From NCBI GenBank assembly GCA_945787565.1, contig CALZIE010000008.1, forward strand, positions 1-36,248: DNA of 36,248 nucleotides, read 5' to 3'. This DNA comes from an uncultured Lachnospiraceae bacterium. Lineage in GTDB: Bacteria > Bacillota > Clostridia > Lachnospirales > Lachnospiraceae. Both the position numbers and the translations under genes were made by a program. A model generated the notes under the pieces. That model saw only the letters and a list, made by a program, of their open reading frames with translations. It had not been told where the DNA came from and searched no databases. Below are positions 8,016-16,494 of this stretch, in pieces (the stretch's first letter is position 1; each line of letters begins with the position of its first letter).

Positions 8016-8968
8016 TGAGTACGATATATTTCTTATTCCAGCAGACCATGTTCTTTACCATTCCCCTTTTAATCGTTGCTCTTGGCGGAATGTTTTCAGA
8101 ACGAAGCGGTGTTGTTAACATCGCATTAGAAGGTATCATGACAATGGGTGCCTTCACAAGTATCTTATTTATTAACTTATTCCAGGGAACATTAAGCGGA
8201 CAGCCATTGTTAATCCTTGCTATCTTAGTAGCAGGATTAACAGGTGTTGTATTCTCCCTGCTTCATGCATATGCTTCCATTAACATGAAGGCAGACCAGA
8301 CAATCAGTGGTACCGCATTAAACTTATTCGCGCCTGCGTTTGCAATCTTCGTTGCAAGACAGATTCAGGGCGTACAGCAGATCAACTTTAACAATACATT
8401 CCGTATTGCAAAGGTTCCTGTACTTGGTGATATTCCGGTAATCGGCGATTTATTCTTTAAGAATACTTACATTACCACTTACCTTGGTTTTATCATTTTA
8501 ATTGTATCTGCAATCGTGTTATACAAGACTAGATTTGGTTTACGTCTTCGTGCATGTGGTGAACATCCACAGGCAGCTGACTCGGTTGGTGTTAGCGTTT
8601 ACAAAATCCGTTATGCGGGTGTTATGATTTCCGGATGCCTTGGTGGGATCGGTGGTCTTGTATTCGTTATCCCAACTTCCACAAACTTTAATGCGACTGT
8701 TGCAGGATATGGTTTCCTTGCAATCGCGGTATTAATTTTTGGTCAGTGGAAACCGGTTCGTATTTTATTCGCGGCTTTATTCTTCGGTCTTATGAAGACA
8801 ATCGCGGCTTCTTACTCCGGTATTCCTTTCTTAGTAAGCCTTGGTATTTCAAGCAACTTATATAAGATGATTCCTTATATCGCAACATTAATCGTTCTTG
8901 CTTTCACCAGCAAGAAGTCCCAGGCTCCACGTGCTGCCGGTGTTCCATACGACAAGGGAGCTCGTTAG
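8015..8968 (+). CDS. nupC: Nucleoside ABC importer permease 2
   Basis: The second BPD_transp_2 permease (YufQ-like), 317 residues, would pair with NupB to form the membrane channel. It shows the family's GGMFSERSGVVNIALEGIMTMGAF near residues 25-48, ADQTISGTALNLFAPAFAIF, and LRACGEHPQAADSVGVSVYKIRYAGVMISG, the loop that contacts the ATPase. About eight hydrophobic segments are visible. The ribosome site AAGGGGGAGATG lies in the end of nupB. A very long hairpin follows ~70 bases after the stop. Typical length, no odd features. Confidence 0.93.
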   Translation: MSTIYFLFQQTMFFTIPLLIVALGGMFSERSGVVNIALEGIMTMGAFTSILFINLFQGTLSGQPLLILAILVAGLTGVVFSLLHAYASINMKADQTISGTALNLFAPAFAIFVARQIQGVQQINFNNTFRIAKVPVLGDIPVIGDLFFKNTYITTYLGFIILIVSAIVLYKTRFGLRLRACGEHPQAADSVGVSVYKIRYAGVMISGCLGGIGGLVFVIPTSTNFNATVAGYGFLAIAVLIFGQWKPVRILFAALFFGLMKTIAASYSGIPFLVSLGISSNLYKMIPYIATLIVLAFTSKKSQAPRAAGVPYDKGAR

Positions 8969-9039
8969 TATTCCATAAGAGATTTGGAATGGGTTATGGG
9001 GAGAAGTGATATTTTTCACTGTTCGTCACAAGCTTGTAT

Positions 9040-9110
9040 AAAAAGCCAGAAAGTCTCTGAATATTAGACAGGAAAACACTGTCTGATATTCAGAGACTTT
9101 CTGGCTTTTT
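9040..9110 (+). terminator. 32-bp near-perfect hairpin, bidirectional terminator after nupC
   Basis: Positions 9040-9071 pair with 9079-9110 over 32 positions with a single G-U, around a 7-base loop (GAAAACA). The arms begin with AAAAA and end with TTTTT, so it can act on either strand. The stem is far longer than the 8-15 bp of most terminators. Confidence 0.85.
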
Positions 9111-9373
9111 GTCTGTCTTGAGGCCGTACAATCGAAAAAATCAATCATCCCCTGCACTGAGCCAGCTTTTTCGTATCAGCAGCACAATCGCATCTTATCA
9201 AATCCCACTTCTGTATCTGAAGCCTCTTATTTTAACAGAACATCTCTGATAAGAGACTCAAAAATGAATGATATATGGAATGGAAAGAAAGCGGTAAAGA
9301 TGGAGGTATGGAAAGAGTAAATAAAAATGGAATAAGATAATTTAGAACCGATGTAAGTGGCGTAAATACTGGC
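9111..9373. other. Non-coding stretch with no supported gene
   Basis: This is the larger part of the 534-base nupC-to-transglutaminase gap. A short in-frame string starting near 9276 would encode only ~21 residues without a ribosome site, so I do not call it. A loose inverted repeat (CTCTTATT...AATGAGAG-like, about 9222-9260) is too imperfect to name. I see nothing else. Confidence 0.5.
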
Positions 9374-9402
9374 TTGCATGGAAAGCAGGATAAGCGTATA
9401 AT
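9374..9402 (+). promoter_or_regulatory. Sigma-A promoter of the transglutaminase-like gene
   Basis: TTGCAT and a perfect TATAAT are separated by 17 bases, about 100 bases before the start codon. This is one of the better promoters in the window and makes the gene a single transcription unit. Confidence 0.7.
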
Positions 9403-9502
9403 AAGAAAAAATTGGGAATGCAGATGGATTTTAATTAGGGGTGTTTAAGAAGTGAGTTGAAATATGAGTCGACTATTGAGTTGAAAGGAAAGGCGAAGAA
9501 GA

Positions 9503-10939
9503 ATGGAGTGGCGTTATGAGGATATGGAATATCGGAAGATAGGGCTTCCGGAAGACGTTAGGAGGCTAAAGGAGCATGGGGATTTTCACAGGGCAAAGAA
9601 GCAGATTGAGGCATGGCTCTTACGGGATATTCCGGTGGCATTAAGGAAACGGCTGAATGAGGAACTGCCAGTGCTTGAGATTCTTCCGTCAGAGTATACG
9701 ATACCAAGAGAACAGGCAATCAGGATGTGTAAGGAAAGGATTGTGGATTTTACGGAAGAGGAGTTTGGGGAAAGAGTTGTAAGGGGTGAGATTGACTGGA
9801 TTTATGTGAATGGGGAAGAACGATTTTTTAGACGTTTTCTGGAGACGTTATGGAAGGTATCGATTCCGAGAGAGAGAAGGAAAGAGGAACGATCAATTTC
9901 AGAAGGCCTTGAGGAGGAGGTGCTTTCACAGATTGTGAAGAGAATGAAAAAGAAGGGGACGGTTACGTATCATTTCCGCATTCATGCTGGTGTTAAGGTG
10001 AAGGAGGAAGCGTTTCAGGAAGGAACCTTATCCGTACATATCCCATATCCACTAGAACAGATGCAGGTCCATAATGTAAGGCTTGCAGAGTCAAGCATCA
10101 AGAATCCGTTGGTCGCATCGAAAGATGCAGGTCAGAGAACTGTGTTTGGAATGGTGAAACAACAGGAAAGAGAAGAAGTTTATATTGAGTATGAGTATGA
10201 TAATACGGTTACGTATCAGGTATTAGATCCGATGAAGGCAGAGGAATCGATACAGCCAGTGTATACGTGGGCGCTGGCAGATGGATTCTCAGATGCTGGG
10301 CCAGTTCGAAAGGAGGATTTCTTAGAACAGGCGCCTCATATTATGTTTACACCGTATTTAAAGGAGTTAGCGGAAGAGATCGTGGGAGAGGAAACGAATG
10401 TGGTGAAGAAGGCAAGACTTGTCTATGATTTTATTACCACAAAGATTCAGTACTCTTTTATGCCAGAATATATGGTGTTGGATTCGATTGCGGAGTATGC
10501 AGCGTTAAATGGAAAAGGAGACTGTGGTGTGCAGACTGTTTTATTCATTACGTTGTTACGAATTCTTGGAATTCCAGCGAGATGGCAGTCTGGGCTTTAT
10601 ACGACTCCTTACAGTGCAGGAAGCCATGACTGGGCACAGTTTTATGTAGAACCGTATGGTTGGGTATTTGCGGACTGTTCTTTTGGCGGAAGTGCATATC
10701 GGGATGGCAATAAGGAGATGTGGGATTTTTATTTTGGAAATCTGGATCCGTTTCGCATGCCGGCAAACTCTGTTTTTCAAAGAGAGTTCTATCCAAGGAA
10801 GAAATATCGCAGAGCAGATCCTTATGATAATCAGCGGGGAGAAGTAGAATATGAGGATCGAGGTCTTTCTTATGAGGAGTTTGATTCTTATCGCAGAGTG
10901 ATTGCTGCTTATGAGAAGGAGCAAGTGGAAGAAAAATAG
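9503..10939 (+). CDS. Transglutaminase-like (papain-fold) domain protein
   Basis: A 478-residue cytoplasmic protein (no signal peptide or membrane helix). The C-terminal half carries a transglutaminase-core Cys-His-Asp triad: C341 in GKGDCGVQT, H375 in GSHDWAQF and D391 in WVFADCSFG. The middle (GTVTYHFRIHAGVKVKEEAF, ~152-171) looks like the beta-rich domain that often precedes this core in bacteria. The N-terminal ~150 residues are charged and not recognised. Bacterial members act as peptidases or amidases more often than as crosslinkers; the substrate here is unknown. Start is uncertain: ATG 9503 has only weak AAGGCGAAGAAG upstream, and ATG 9524 has GAGGAT just before it. Its GGA/AGG-rich codon use differs somewhat from the nup genes. 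Confidence 0.85.
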   Translation: MEWRYEDMEYRKIGLPEDVRRLKEHGDFHRAKKQIEAWLLRDIPVALRKRLNEELPVLEILPSEYTIPREQAIRMCKERIVDFTEEEFGERVVRGEIDWIYVNGEERFFRRFLETLWKVSIPRERRKEERSISEGLEEEVLSQIVKRMKKKGTVTYHFRIHAGVKVKEEAFQEGTLSVHIPYPLEQMQVHNVRLAESSIKNPLVASKDAGQRTVFGMVKQQEREEVYIEYEYDNTVTYQVLDPMKAEESIQPVYTWALADGFSDAGPVRKEDFLEQAPHIMFTPYLKELAEEIVGEETNVVKKARLVYDFITTKIQYSFMPEYMVLDSIAEYAALNGKGDCGVQTVLFITLLRILGIPARWQSGLYTTPYSAGSHDWAQFYVEPYGWVFADCSFGGSAYRDGNKEMWDFYFGNLDPFRMPANSVFQREFYPRKKYRRADPYDNQRGEVEYEDRGLSYEEFDSYRRVIAAYEKEQVEEK

Positions 10940-11038
10940 GGGAAATAAGTAAGGACAGGCAGAAGGCTAGTACTTCTCTTGAAAGTAAGGCGATTTTACA
11001 GGCAAAATAGAGAAGTAAGGAAATTATAAAAGAAATGA

Positions 11039-11067
11039 TTGACAAAATAAGGAAAAAGAATTATGAT
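11039..11067 (+). promoter_or_regulatory. Promoter of the Trp T-box/trpXYZ unit
   Basis: TTGACA and TATGAT are separated by 17 bases, just before the T-box leader. Transcription should start near 11074. Confidence 0.75.
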
Positions 11068-11074
11068 ACAAATA

Positions 11075-11376
11075 CAATTAAACTGCGAAAGCAGTAAGAG
11101 TGAAAACCGCTGAGAAAGAAGAGTAAGCATTTGTACGAAATCACAGAGAGCCGCTGAGGGTGGGAATGCGGCATGGAGTCGTTTGCTGAATGGACTTTTG
11201 AGGGCGGTCCTGAACCAGATTGAAGTAGGGGCCGACGGAAACCATAACCGTTATCCATATGGCATATATGATCGTATATGAGAAAAGAGGACTTAGGTCA
11301 ATTTTGAGTGGTACCGCGGATCGAATGTATTCGTCTCAAACAATGAGTGAAAACTGATTGTTTGGGACTTTTTTTA
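11075..11376 (+). promoter_or_regulatory. T-box riboswitch, Trp specifier (UGG)
   Basis: A full T-box leader. Stem I is closed by ACCGC/GCGGT; the conserved AGTA is in GAAGAGTAAGC; the distal loop contains GGTGGGAATGCGGC. The specifier loop reads CTGAATGGAC, giving UGG (Trp) at 11191-11193. A conserved linker GAAGTAGGGGCCGACGG...CCGTTATC follows. The T-box core GAGTGGTACCGCGG is at ~11306-11319. The terminator pairs GTCTCAAACAAT (11333-11344) with ATTGTTTGGGAC (11357-11368), then a run of T. Uncharged tRNA-Trp should stabilise the antiterminator and switch on trpXYZ. The discriminator-contacting base is T (TGGT), which would wobble with the usual G73 of tRNA-Trp. Confidence 0.92.
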
Positions 11377-11504
11377 TTTATCGAAACTGATTGTTTCCAT
11401 TCGGTAAATAAGCATTCCTTTTCAGCAATTCCGCATGCCTGTTTCTCCTATACCGGCACAAGTAGTCGTATTTTAAAATCATTTAAATCAGGGAGGACAA
11501 AGTT

Positions 11505-12530
11505 ATGAAATCATGCAGTCAGAAAGGTTTAAGAAAAAGAAGTCTTGCATTATTAGGAGCAGTTCTTATGATGGGAACAGCAGTGTTATCAGGATGCGCT
11601 AAGAAATCAGAGGGGGCTACATTAAAGATTGGGATTGGACAGTTTGCAGAGCATGGTTCTCTTGATAACTGCCGGAATGGCTTTATTGAGGGGCTTAAGG
11701 AAGCGGGATATATAGAAGGAGAGAATATCACGATTTATTATGAGAACGCACAGACGGATGGCGGTACAGCAAGCCAGATTGTTGATAATTTCTTAGAAAA
11801 GGGATGCAGTCTGATTTGCGGAATCGCGACGCCAATGGCACAAAGTGCATACAGTGCAGCAAAGAAGCAAGATGTACCGGTTATCTTTACGGCGGTAACA
11901 GATCCAATAGCAGCAGAGCTTGCGAATGCAGATGGGACACCGGCAGGGAATGTGACTGGAACAAGCGATAAATTGCCGGTTCAGATGCAGTTAGAAATGA
12001 TCAGAGAGGTTATGCCGGATGCGGATACAATCGGTATTCTTTACTGTACAAGTGAGGTGAATTCCATTTCTGCGATTGAAGAGTATAAGGAGGCAGCAGG
12101 GGATTACGGCTTCACAATTATAGAAAACGGGATTCAGACAACCGCAGATATTCCTCTTGCAGCAGACGGTCTGATGAAACAGGTAGATTGTATTACGAAT
12201 CTTACGGATAATACAGTGGTAAGCTGTCTTCCAATTGTATTAGAGAAGGCAACAGAAGCAGGAATACCGGTTTTCGGAAGTGAAGTGGAACAGGTGAAGA
12301 TCGGATGTTTAGGTGCAGTAGGACTTGATTATTATTCGCTTGGCATACAGACCGGTAAGATGGCAGCACAGGTATTAAAGGGGGAGAAAAAGGCAGAAGA
12401 GATTCCATTTGAGGTAATAGAAGAAGCGGCTTTTTATGGAAATACCGCAGTAGCTAAAAAGTTAGGAATCACTATTCCAGATTCTCTGATTGAGAGTGCG
12501 GCACAGGTGTTTGATACAATTGAGCAGTAA
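11505..12530 (+). CDS. trpX: ABC substrate-binding lipoprotein, TrpX type
   Basis: This extracellular binding subunit (ABC_sub_bind family, 341 residues) starts with a lipoprotein signal ending VLSGC, Cys at 31. Mature-part marks are LKIGIGQFAEHGSLDNCRNGFIEGLKEAGY, the VIFTAVTDPIAA segment and IPVFGSEVEQVKIGCLGAVGLDYYSLG, all typical of TrpX-like proteins. GGGAGG lies 8 bases before ATG. The Trp-specifying T-box upstream makes tryptophan (or a precursor) the best substrate guess; this is inference from regulation, since the family as a whole is not limited to one amino acid. The next gene is separated by ~210 bases that hold a heptanucleotide array. Confidence 0.87.
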   Translation: MKSCSQKGLRKRSLALLGAVLMMGTAVLSGCAKKSEGATLKIGIGQFAEHGSLDNCRNGFIEGLKEAGYIEGENITIYYENAQTDGGTASQIVDNFLEKGCSLICGIATPMAQSAYSAAKKQDVPVIFTAVTDPIAAELANADGTPAGNVTGTSDKLPVQMQLEMIREVMPDADTIGILYCTSEVNSISAIEEYKEAAGDYGFTIIENGIQTTADIPLAADGLMKQVDCITNLTDNTVVSCLPIVLEKATEAGIPVFGSEVEQVKIGCLGAVGLDYYSLGIQTGKMAAQVLKGEKKAEEIPFEVIEEAAFYGNTAVAKKLGITIPDSLIESAAQVFDTIEQ

Positions 12531-12557
12531 AGTAGGAGTGAAAATAAAAACAAAAGG

Positions 12558-12634
<77 letters not shown>

Positions 12635-12744
12635 AAAAAGCATAAATAGAAATAGAATCTAATAAGCAGAGCAAGGATAAAGCAGATACAAAGAAAGATA
12701 GCCAAAGAATTATAATAAAACAAGGATGACAGGGGGAAGCGGCT

Positions 12745-13626
12745 GTGACCATTTTATTAGGAATACTGGAAGAGGGATTTGTATATGCCATTATGGCGCT
12801 AGGAGTATATATCACATATAAGATACTGGATTTTCCGGATTTGTCGGTAGATGGGACGTTTCCGCTTGGAGGGGCTGTTGCGGCGTCTTTGTTATGTAAG
12901 GGAATGAATCCGTGGCTTACCCTGATTGTTTCTTTCTTGGCAGGAGCAATAGCCGGAATAGGAACGGGGCTAATTCATGTGAAGCTTAAAGTAAGAGATC
13001 TGCTTTCTGGAATCATTATGATGACAGCGTTATATTCGGTGAATCTAAAGATTGCAGGAAAAGCGAACCTTCCAATCTTTAGCAGAGAGACAATATTTGA
13101 AAATGAATGGCTGGAATCGTTTCTGCCAGAAGGAGCGAAAAGGTATGTTACGGTTATGTTCCTATTTCTTATTTTGTTGGCAGGAAAACTTGCATTGGAT
13201 GCATATTTAAAAACTCGTTCCGGGTATCTGCTTCGGGCAGCAGGGGACAATGAGATATTAGTGACATCACTAGCGAAGGATAAAGGATTTGTAAAGATAA
13301 CCGGACTTGCGATTGCAAATGCATTCGCAGCTTTAGCTGGCTGTGTATATGTGCAGATGAACGGATTTTTTGAGATATCCACTGGGACGGGGACAATTGT
13401 GATTGGCCTTGCAAGCGTTATTATAGGAACGAGTCTTTTTAAGAATGTGTCTTTTATCAAACCTACCACAGCCGTAATTGCCGGTTCTCTGCTGTATAAA
13501 TGGTGTGTTTCAAGAGCAATCCGATTTGGACTGCCATCGAATGATTTAAAGCTCGTTACATCGGTGCTGTTCCTTATTATCCTGGTATTTAGTGAACGGA
13601 AACGGAGGGGGAAGAAGAATGCTTGA
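12745..13626 (+). CDS. trpY: ABC importer permease, TrpY type
   Basis: A 293-residue permease of the BPD_transp_2 class. It begins MTILLGILEEGFVYAIMALGVYITYKILDFPDLSVDGTF, and the DFPDLSVDGTFPLGGA pattern is characteristic of TrpY-like permeases. Later, LLRAAGDNEILVTSLAKDKG is the ATPase-contact loop. Seven to eight hydrophobic segments are visible. The start is GTG at 12745, backed by AGGGGG 8 bases upstream. Its last eight bases overlap the ATPase gene. Function as the channel of a T-box-regulated amino acid importer follows from context. Confidence 0.88.
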   Translation: MTILLGILEEGFVYAIMALGVYITYKILDFPDLSVDGTFPLGGAVAASLLCKGMNPWLTLIVSFLAGAIAGIGTGLIHVKLKVRDLLSGIIMMTALYSVNLKIAGKANLPIFSRETIFENEWLESFLPEGAKRYVTVMFLFLILLAGKLALDAYLKTRSGYLLRAAGDNEILVTSLAKDKGFVKITGLAIANAFAALAGCVYVQMNGFFEISTGTGTIVIGLASVIIGTSLFKNVSFIKPTTAVIAGSLLYKWCVSRAIRFGLPSNDLKLVTSVLFLIILVFSERKRRGKKNA

Positions 13627-14392
13627 GTTACAAAGTCTGAATAAATATTATAATCCAGGCACGGTAAATGAGATGTGTCTGTTTCGGGATTTTAACTTGC
13701 AGATTCCAGATCATGAATTTGTAGCAGTCGTTGGTTCGAATGGTTCCGGTAAGACTTCCATGTTAAACCTAATCTGTGGAAGCATTCCACTAGATGGTGG
13801 AAAGATTGTAGCAAACGGCAGAGATATTTCAAACCTTCCAGACTATAAGAGGAATAAAAGGATTGGAAGAGTATATCAGAATCCGGCACTTGGTACATGT
13901 CCGAATATGACAATTTTAGAAAATATGTCATTGGCAGATAATAAGGGGGGACGTTTTAATCTAAGAAGAGGGACCAATAAGGCAAGAATCAGTTATTATA
14001 AAGAGCTGCTTCAAAGTTTGAATCTAGGCTTGGAAGAAAAGTTACATGTGAAGGTTGGTTCGCTTTCTGGTGGACAGCGACAGGCAATGGCACTTTTAAT
14101 GTGTACGATGAGCGAGATTGAGTTCCTGATTTTAGATGAGCATACGGCCGCGTTAGATCCGAAGACAGCGGATCGGATTATGGAATTAACGGATGAGATT
14201 GTAAAGAAAAAGAAGCTGACGACCATTATGGTAACTCATAACTTGAGGTACGCGGTGGAATATGGATCCCGTATCTTAATGATGCATGAGGGCAATATTA
14301 TTTTAGATAAGGCCGGTGAAGAGAAGAAAAGTCTTTCCACAAATGAGCTGTTAGATCGGTTTACTCATATCAGCATCGAATGTGGGAACTAA
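13619..14392 (+). CDS. trpZ: ABC importer ATPase, TrpZ type
   Basis: A 257-residue single-domain ATPase. It has Walker A GSNGSGKTS (~42-50), Q-loop YQNPALGTCP, signature LSGGQRQAM, Walker B FLILDEHTAALDP and the switch His in MVTHN. The DEHTAALD variant (His where most ABC proteins have Pro) is usual in this subgroup. I choose ATG 13619, because GGAGGGGG ends 7 bases upstream; an in-frame ATG at 13592 would add nine residues without a ribosome site. It overlaps trpY by 8 bases, so the two are translationally coupled. No clear terminator lies between it and the tyrS leader promoter 21 bases on. Confidence 0.92.
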   Translation: MLELQSLNKYYNPGTVNEMCLFRDFNLQIPDHEFVAVVGSNGSGKTSMLNLICGSIPLDGGKIVANGRDISNLPDYKRNKRIGRVYQNPALGTCPNMTILENMSLADNKGGRFNLRRGTNKARISYYKELLQSLNLGLEEKLHVKVGSLSGGQRQAMALLMCTMSEIEFLILDEHTAALDPKTADRIMELTDEIVKKKKLTTIMVTHNLRYAVEYGSRILMMHEGNIILDKAGEEKKSLSTNELLDRFTHISIECGN

Positions 14393-14412
14393 GCATTCCA
14401 TAAAAAAAGTAT

Positions 14413-14441
14413 TTGACAGAATTAGGGGATGGTGCTATAGT
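14413..14441 (+). promoter_or_regulatory. Promoter of the Tyr T-box/tyrS unit
   Basis: TTGACA and TATAGT are 17 bases apart, starting 20 bases after the trpZ stop. Transcription would start near 14448. Confidence 0.75.
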
Positions 14442-14447
14442 TACTAC

Positions 14448-14762
14448 TAACATAAATTCCATAGAATAAGGCTGTGAAAAGAAAGAGTAAGAATTGCAGT
14501 GTTCCAACAGAAAGTTGCCGGGTGATGAGAGGCGCAGGAATAATAATTCTGAATACATCTTAGAGCTTCGCACCGAACAAGGTTCTCCTTAAGTAGGCTG
14601 CTGACGGTTTCCTGCACCCGTTATCGTGCTAGAGTATCACCATACAGATTTGTATGAGTACTTGAAGAGGTTAGCTGTGTGAGCAGTTAATAAATTGAGG
14701 TGGTAGCGCGTGACTAAACGCCCTCTGAAACGGATTGAATTTCGTTTCAGAGGGCGTTTTTT
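14448..14762 (+). promoter_or_regulatory. T-box riboswitch, Tyr specifier (UAC)
   Basis: Stem I holds AGAGTAAG and a distal GGTGATGAGA loop. The specifier loop reads CTGAATACATC, with UAC (Tyr) at 14554-14556. AAGTAGGCTGCTGACGG...CCGTTATC is the stem III region. The core is TTGAGGTGGTAGCGCG (~14695-14710), and TGGT fits the A73 discriminator of tRNA-Tyr. The terminator is a perfect 15-bp stem, ACGCCCTCTGAAACG (14718-14732) with 14743-14757, plus TTTTTTT. Specifier and downstream tyrS agree. Confidence 0.95.
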
Positions 14763-14936
14763 ATTGCAGAGCTTAAAGTGTCATCATTTAAAGTTCTTCG
14801 ATTCACGAATTTATTTTGTTTCTTAGATAGCAAACATGGAAATGGTTATTTAGGTTTGTTATCAATAGAAAACTCCCATCCACAAAACAGCCTTTCGGTT
14901 TATGTAAAAATCATAATAAAGAAAGGAATTATCACT

Positions 14937-16145
14937 ATGAAATCAGCAAAGGAACAGTTTTCGATCATTAAAAAAGGAGCCATTCAGATTATCTCAGAGG
15001 AGGATCTGATGGAGAAACTAACGCAATCGGTAAAGGAGGAAAGACCACTCACGATTAAGTTCGGTCTGGATCCATCCGCACCGGATATCCATCTGGGGCA
15101 TACAGTAGCGCTTCGAAAGATTAGGCAGCTTCAGGATTTGGGGCATAAGGTAGTCATTATTATTGGAGATTTTACGGGGCAGATTGGGGATCCAACCGGA
15201 AGATCAAAGGCGAGAAAAGCACTTTCCAAAGAACAGGTGAAAGAGAATGCGGCAACTTATATGGAACAGATCTTTAAAGTGATTGATCCGAGTAAAACGG
15301 AAGTGAGATTTAACAGTGAATGGTTAGAGAAGTTAAATTTTGAGGAAGTAATCCGTTTGGCATCCACAACGACGGTTGCAAGAATGTTAGAAAGAGATGA
15401 CTTTAAGAAGAGATACCAGGAGAACACTCCAATTGGGCTGCATGAATTCTTTTACCCGTTGATGCAGGCATACGATTCCGTTGAGATTCAGGCGGATATC
15501 GAGCTTGGAGGAACGGAGCAGACATTTAATGTGTTGATGGGCAGAGCGTTGCAGAAAGCGAAGGGGATGAGAGAGCAGACAGCAATTTTTATGCCATTAT
15601 TAGAAGGTCTGGACGGAGTAGAGAAGATGAGCAAATCATTAGGCAATTATATCTGTGTGGACGAAGTGCCGGAAGTAATGTTTAAGAAAGTCATGGAAGT
15701 ACCGGACTCTTTAATTATCCGCTACTTCACTCTTGTAACCGATGTGGATATGGATACGATTGAGAAGATGGAAGAGGAGATGAAGAACGGAAGGAATCCA
15801 AGGGAGATAAAAATTGAGCTCGCAAAAGAGATTACTCGGATGTACCATGGAGAGGAAGCGATGCAGAAAGCATTTGAATACTTTGAGAATGTATTCCGGG
15901 AAGGCAAAGCGCCGGATGAAATGCCAGAAATCAAGTTAGAGGATGGGGAGGATACGTTACTTTCTCTTGTTCCAAAACTGATAGAAAAAAATCTCGTGGC
16001 TTCGGGAAGTGAGTTTCGAAGATTGATCAAACAGGGCGGGGTTATGCTTAACAAAGAAAAGCTAATGGATGTGGATTTAATCTTTGTGGAAGAAGAAAAT
16101 GTATTGAAAATTGGAAAGAAGAAGTTTGTAAGAATTAAAAGATAA
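14937..16145 (+). CDS. tyrS: Tyrosyl-tRNA synthetase
   Basis: This class I synthetase charges tRNA-Tyr. The 402-residue protein has the HIGH-type motif HLGH (52-55) in LDPSAPDIHLGHTVALRK, the GDFTGQIGDPTGRSKARKALS segment, and KMSKS at 230-234. The last ~65 residues (FRRLIKQGGVMLNKEKL onward) are an S4 RNA-binding domain. The sequence resembles the TyrZ-like subgroup more than E. coli TyrS. The start is ATG 14937, with GAAAGGAA 6-13 bases upstream; the longer open frame back to 14778 crosses leader sequence and is not needed. Controlled by the Tyr T-box. A tRNA operon promoter follows 20 bases after the stop. Confidence 0.96.
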   Translation: MKSAKEQFSIIKKGAIQIISEEDLMEKLTQSVKEERPLTIKFGLDPSAPDIHLGHTVALRKIRQLQDLGHKVVIIIGDFTGQIGDPTGRSKARKALSKEQVKENAATYMEQIFKVIDPSKTEVRFNSEWLEKLNFEEVIRLASTTTVARMLERDDFKKRYQENTPIGLHEFFYPLMQAYDSVEIQADIELGGTEQTFNVLMGRALQKAKGMREQTAIFMPLLEGLDGVEKMSKSLGNYICVDEVPEVMFKKVMEVPDSLIIRYFTLVTDVDMDTIEKMEEEMKNGRNPREIKIELAKEITRMYHGEEAMQKAFEYFENVFREGKAPDEMPEIKLEDGEDTLLSLVPKLIEKNLVASGSEFRRLIKQGGVMLNKEKLMDVDLIFVEEENVLKIGKKKFVRIKR

Positions 16146-16164
16146 AAAAAGTTGAAAAAAGTTG

Positions 16165-16193
16165 TTGACAAACTGTTTTGGAATGGATATAAT
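16165..16193 (+). promoter_or_regulatory. Consensus promoter of the tRNA-Val/tRNA-Met operon
   Basis: Perfect TTGACA and perfect TATAAT with a 17-base spacer, as expected for a strong stable-RNA promoter. Confidence 0.9.
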
Positions 16194-16197
16194 ATAT

Positions 16198-16223
16198 CTC
16201 GTACTCGGCGCTTCGAGTACGAG
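16198..16223 (+). other. Leader hairpin before tRNA-Val
   Basis: CTCGTACTCG pairs perfectly with CGAGTACGAG (10 bp) around a GCGCTT loop. It begins about where transcription should start and ends 5 bases before the mature tRNA, so it would form the 5' leader removed by RNase P. Confidence 0.6.
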
Positions 16224-16228
16224 AACAT

Positions 16229-16301
16229 GGGATCATAGCTCAGCTGGGAGAGCATCTGCCTTACAAGCAGAGGGTCATAGGTTCGAGTCCTATTGGTCCC
16301 A
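16229..16301 (+). tRNA. tRNA-Val (anticodon TAC)
   Basis: A complete 73-nt cloverleaf: acceptor GGGATCA/TGGTCCC with one G-U pair, D-arm GCTCAGCTGGGAGAGC, anticodon stem TCTGC/GCAGA with loop CTTACAA, T-arm with GTTCGAGTC, discriminator A. CCA is not encoded. Confidence 0.95.
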
Positions 16302-16327
16302 TTTTACGGATAATCCGTAATCCATAT

Positions 16328-16401
16328 GGCGAAATAGCTCAGTTGGCTAGAGCACACGGTTCATACCCGTGGTGTCGTGGGTTCAAATCCCTCTTTCGCT
16401 A
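16328..16401 (+). tRNA. tRNA-Met (anticodon CAT), probably elongator
   Basis: A complete 74-nt cloverleaf: acceptor GGCGAAA/TTTCGCT, anticodon stem CACGG/CCGTG with loop TTCATAC, T-loop TTCAAAT, discriminator A, no encoded CCA. The acceptor closes with a G-T pair, unlike the open first pair of initiators, and the loop lacks the initiator's three G-C stem pairs, so elongator Met is preferred over initiator or Ile2(CAT). Confidence 0.92.
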
Positions 16402-16409
16402 TTCTTATT

Positions 16410-16440
16410 AAAAAGAGTTTCGTACGCGAAGCTCTTTTTT
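16410..16440 (+). terminator. Terminator of the tRNA-Val/Met operon
   Basis: AAAAGAGTTTCG pairs with CGAAGCTCTTTT (one T-G pair) around TACG, followed by TTTTTT. Confidence 0.85.
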
Positions 16441-16494
16441 GTTTTATAGGAAAGTTCAAAAAAACTTCCTCGTAAAATAAAAAACTCTTTTAGG

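Noticed and set aside
9276..9345. ~21-codon ORF in the nupC-transglutaminase gap
   Set aside because: No ribosome site and no recognisable sequence; too short to support.
14778..14936. N-terminal extension of tyrS
   Set aside because: The frame is open after the T-box terminator by chance; ATG 14937 has the ribosome site and begins the normal protein.
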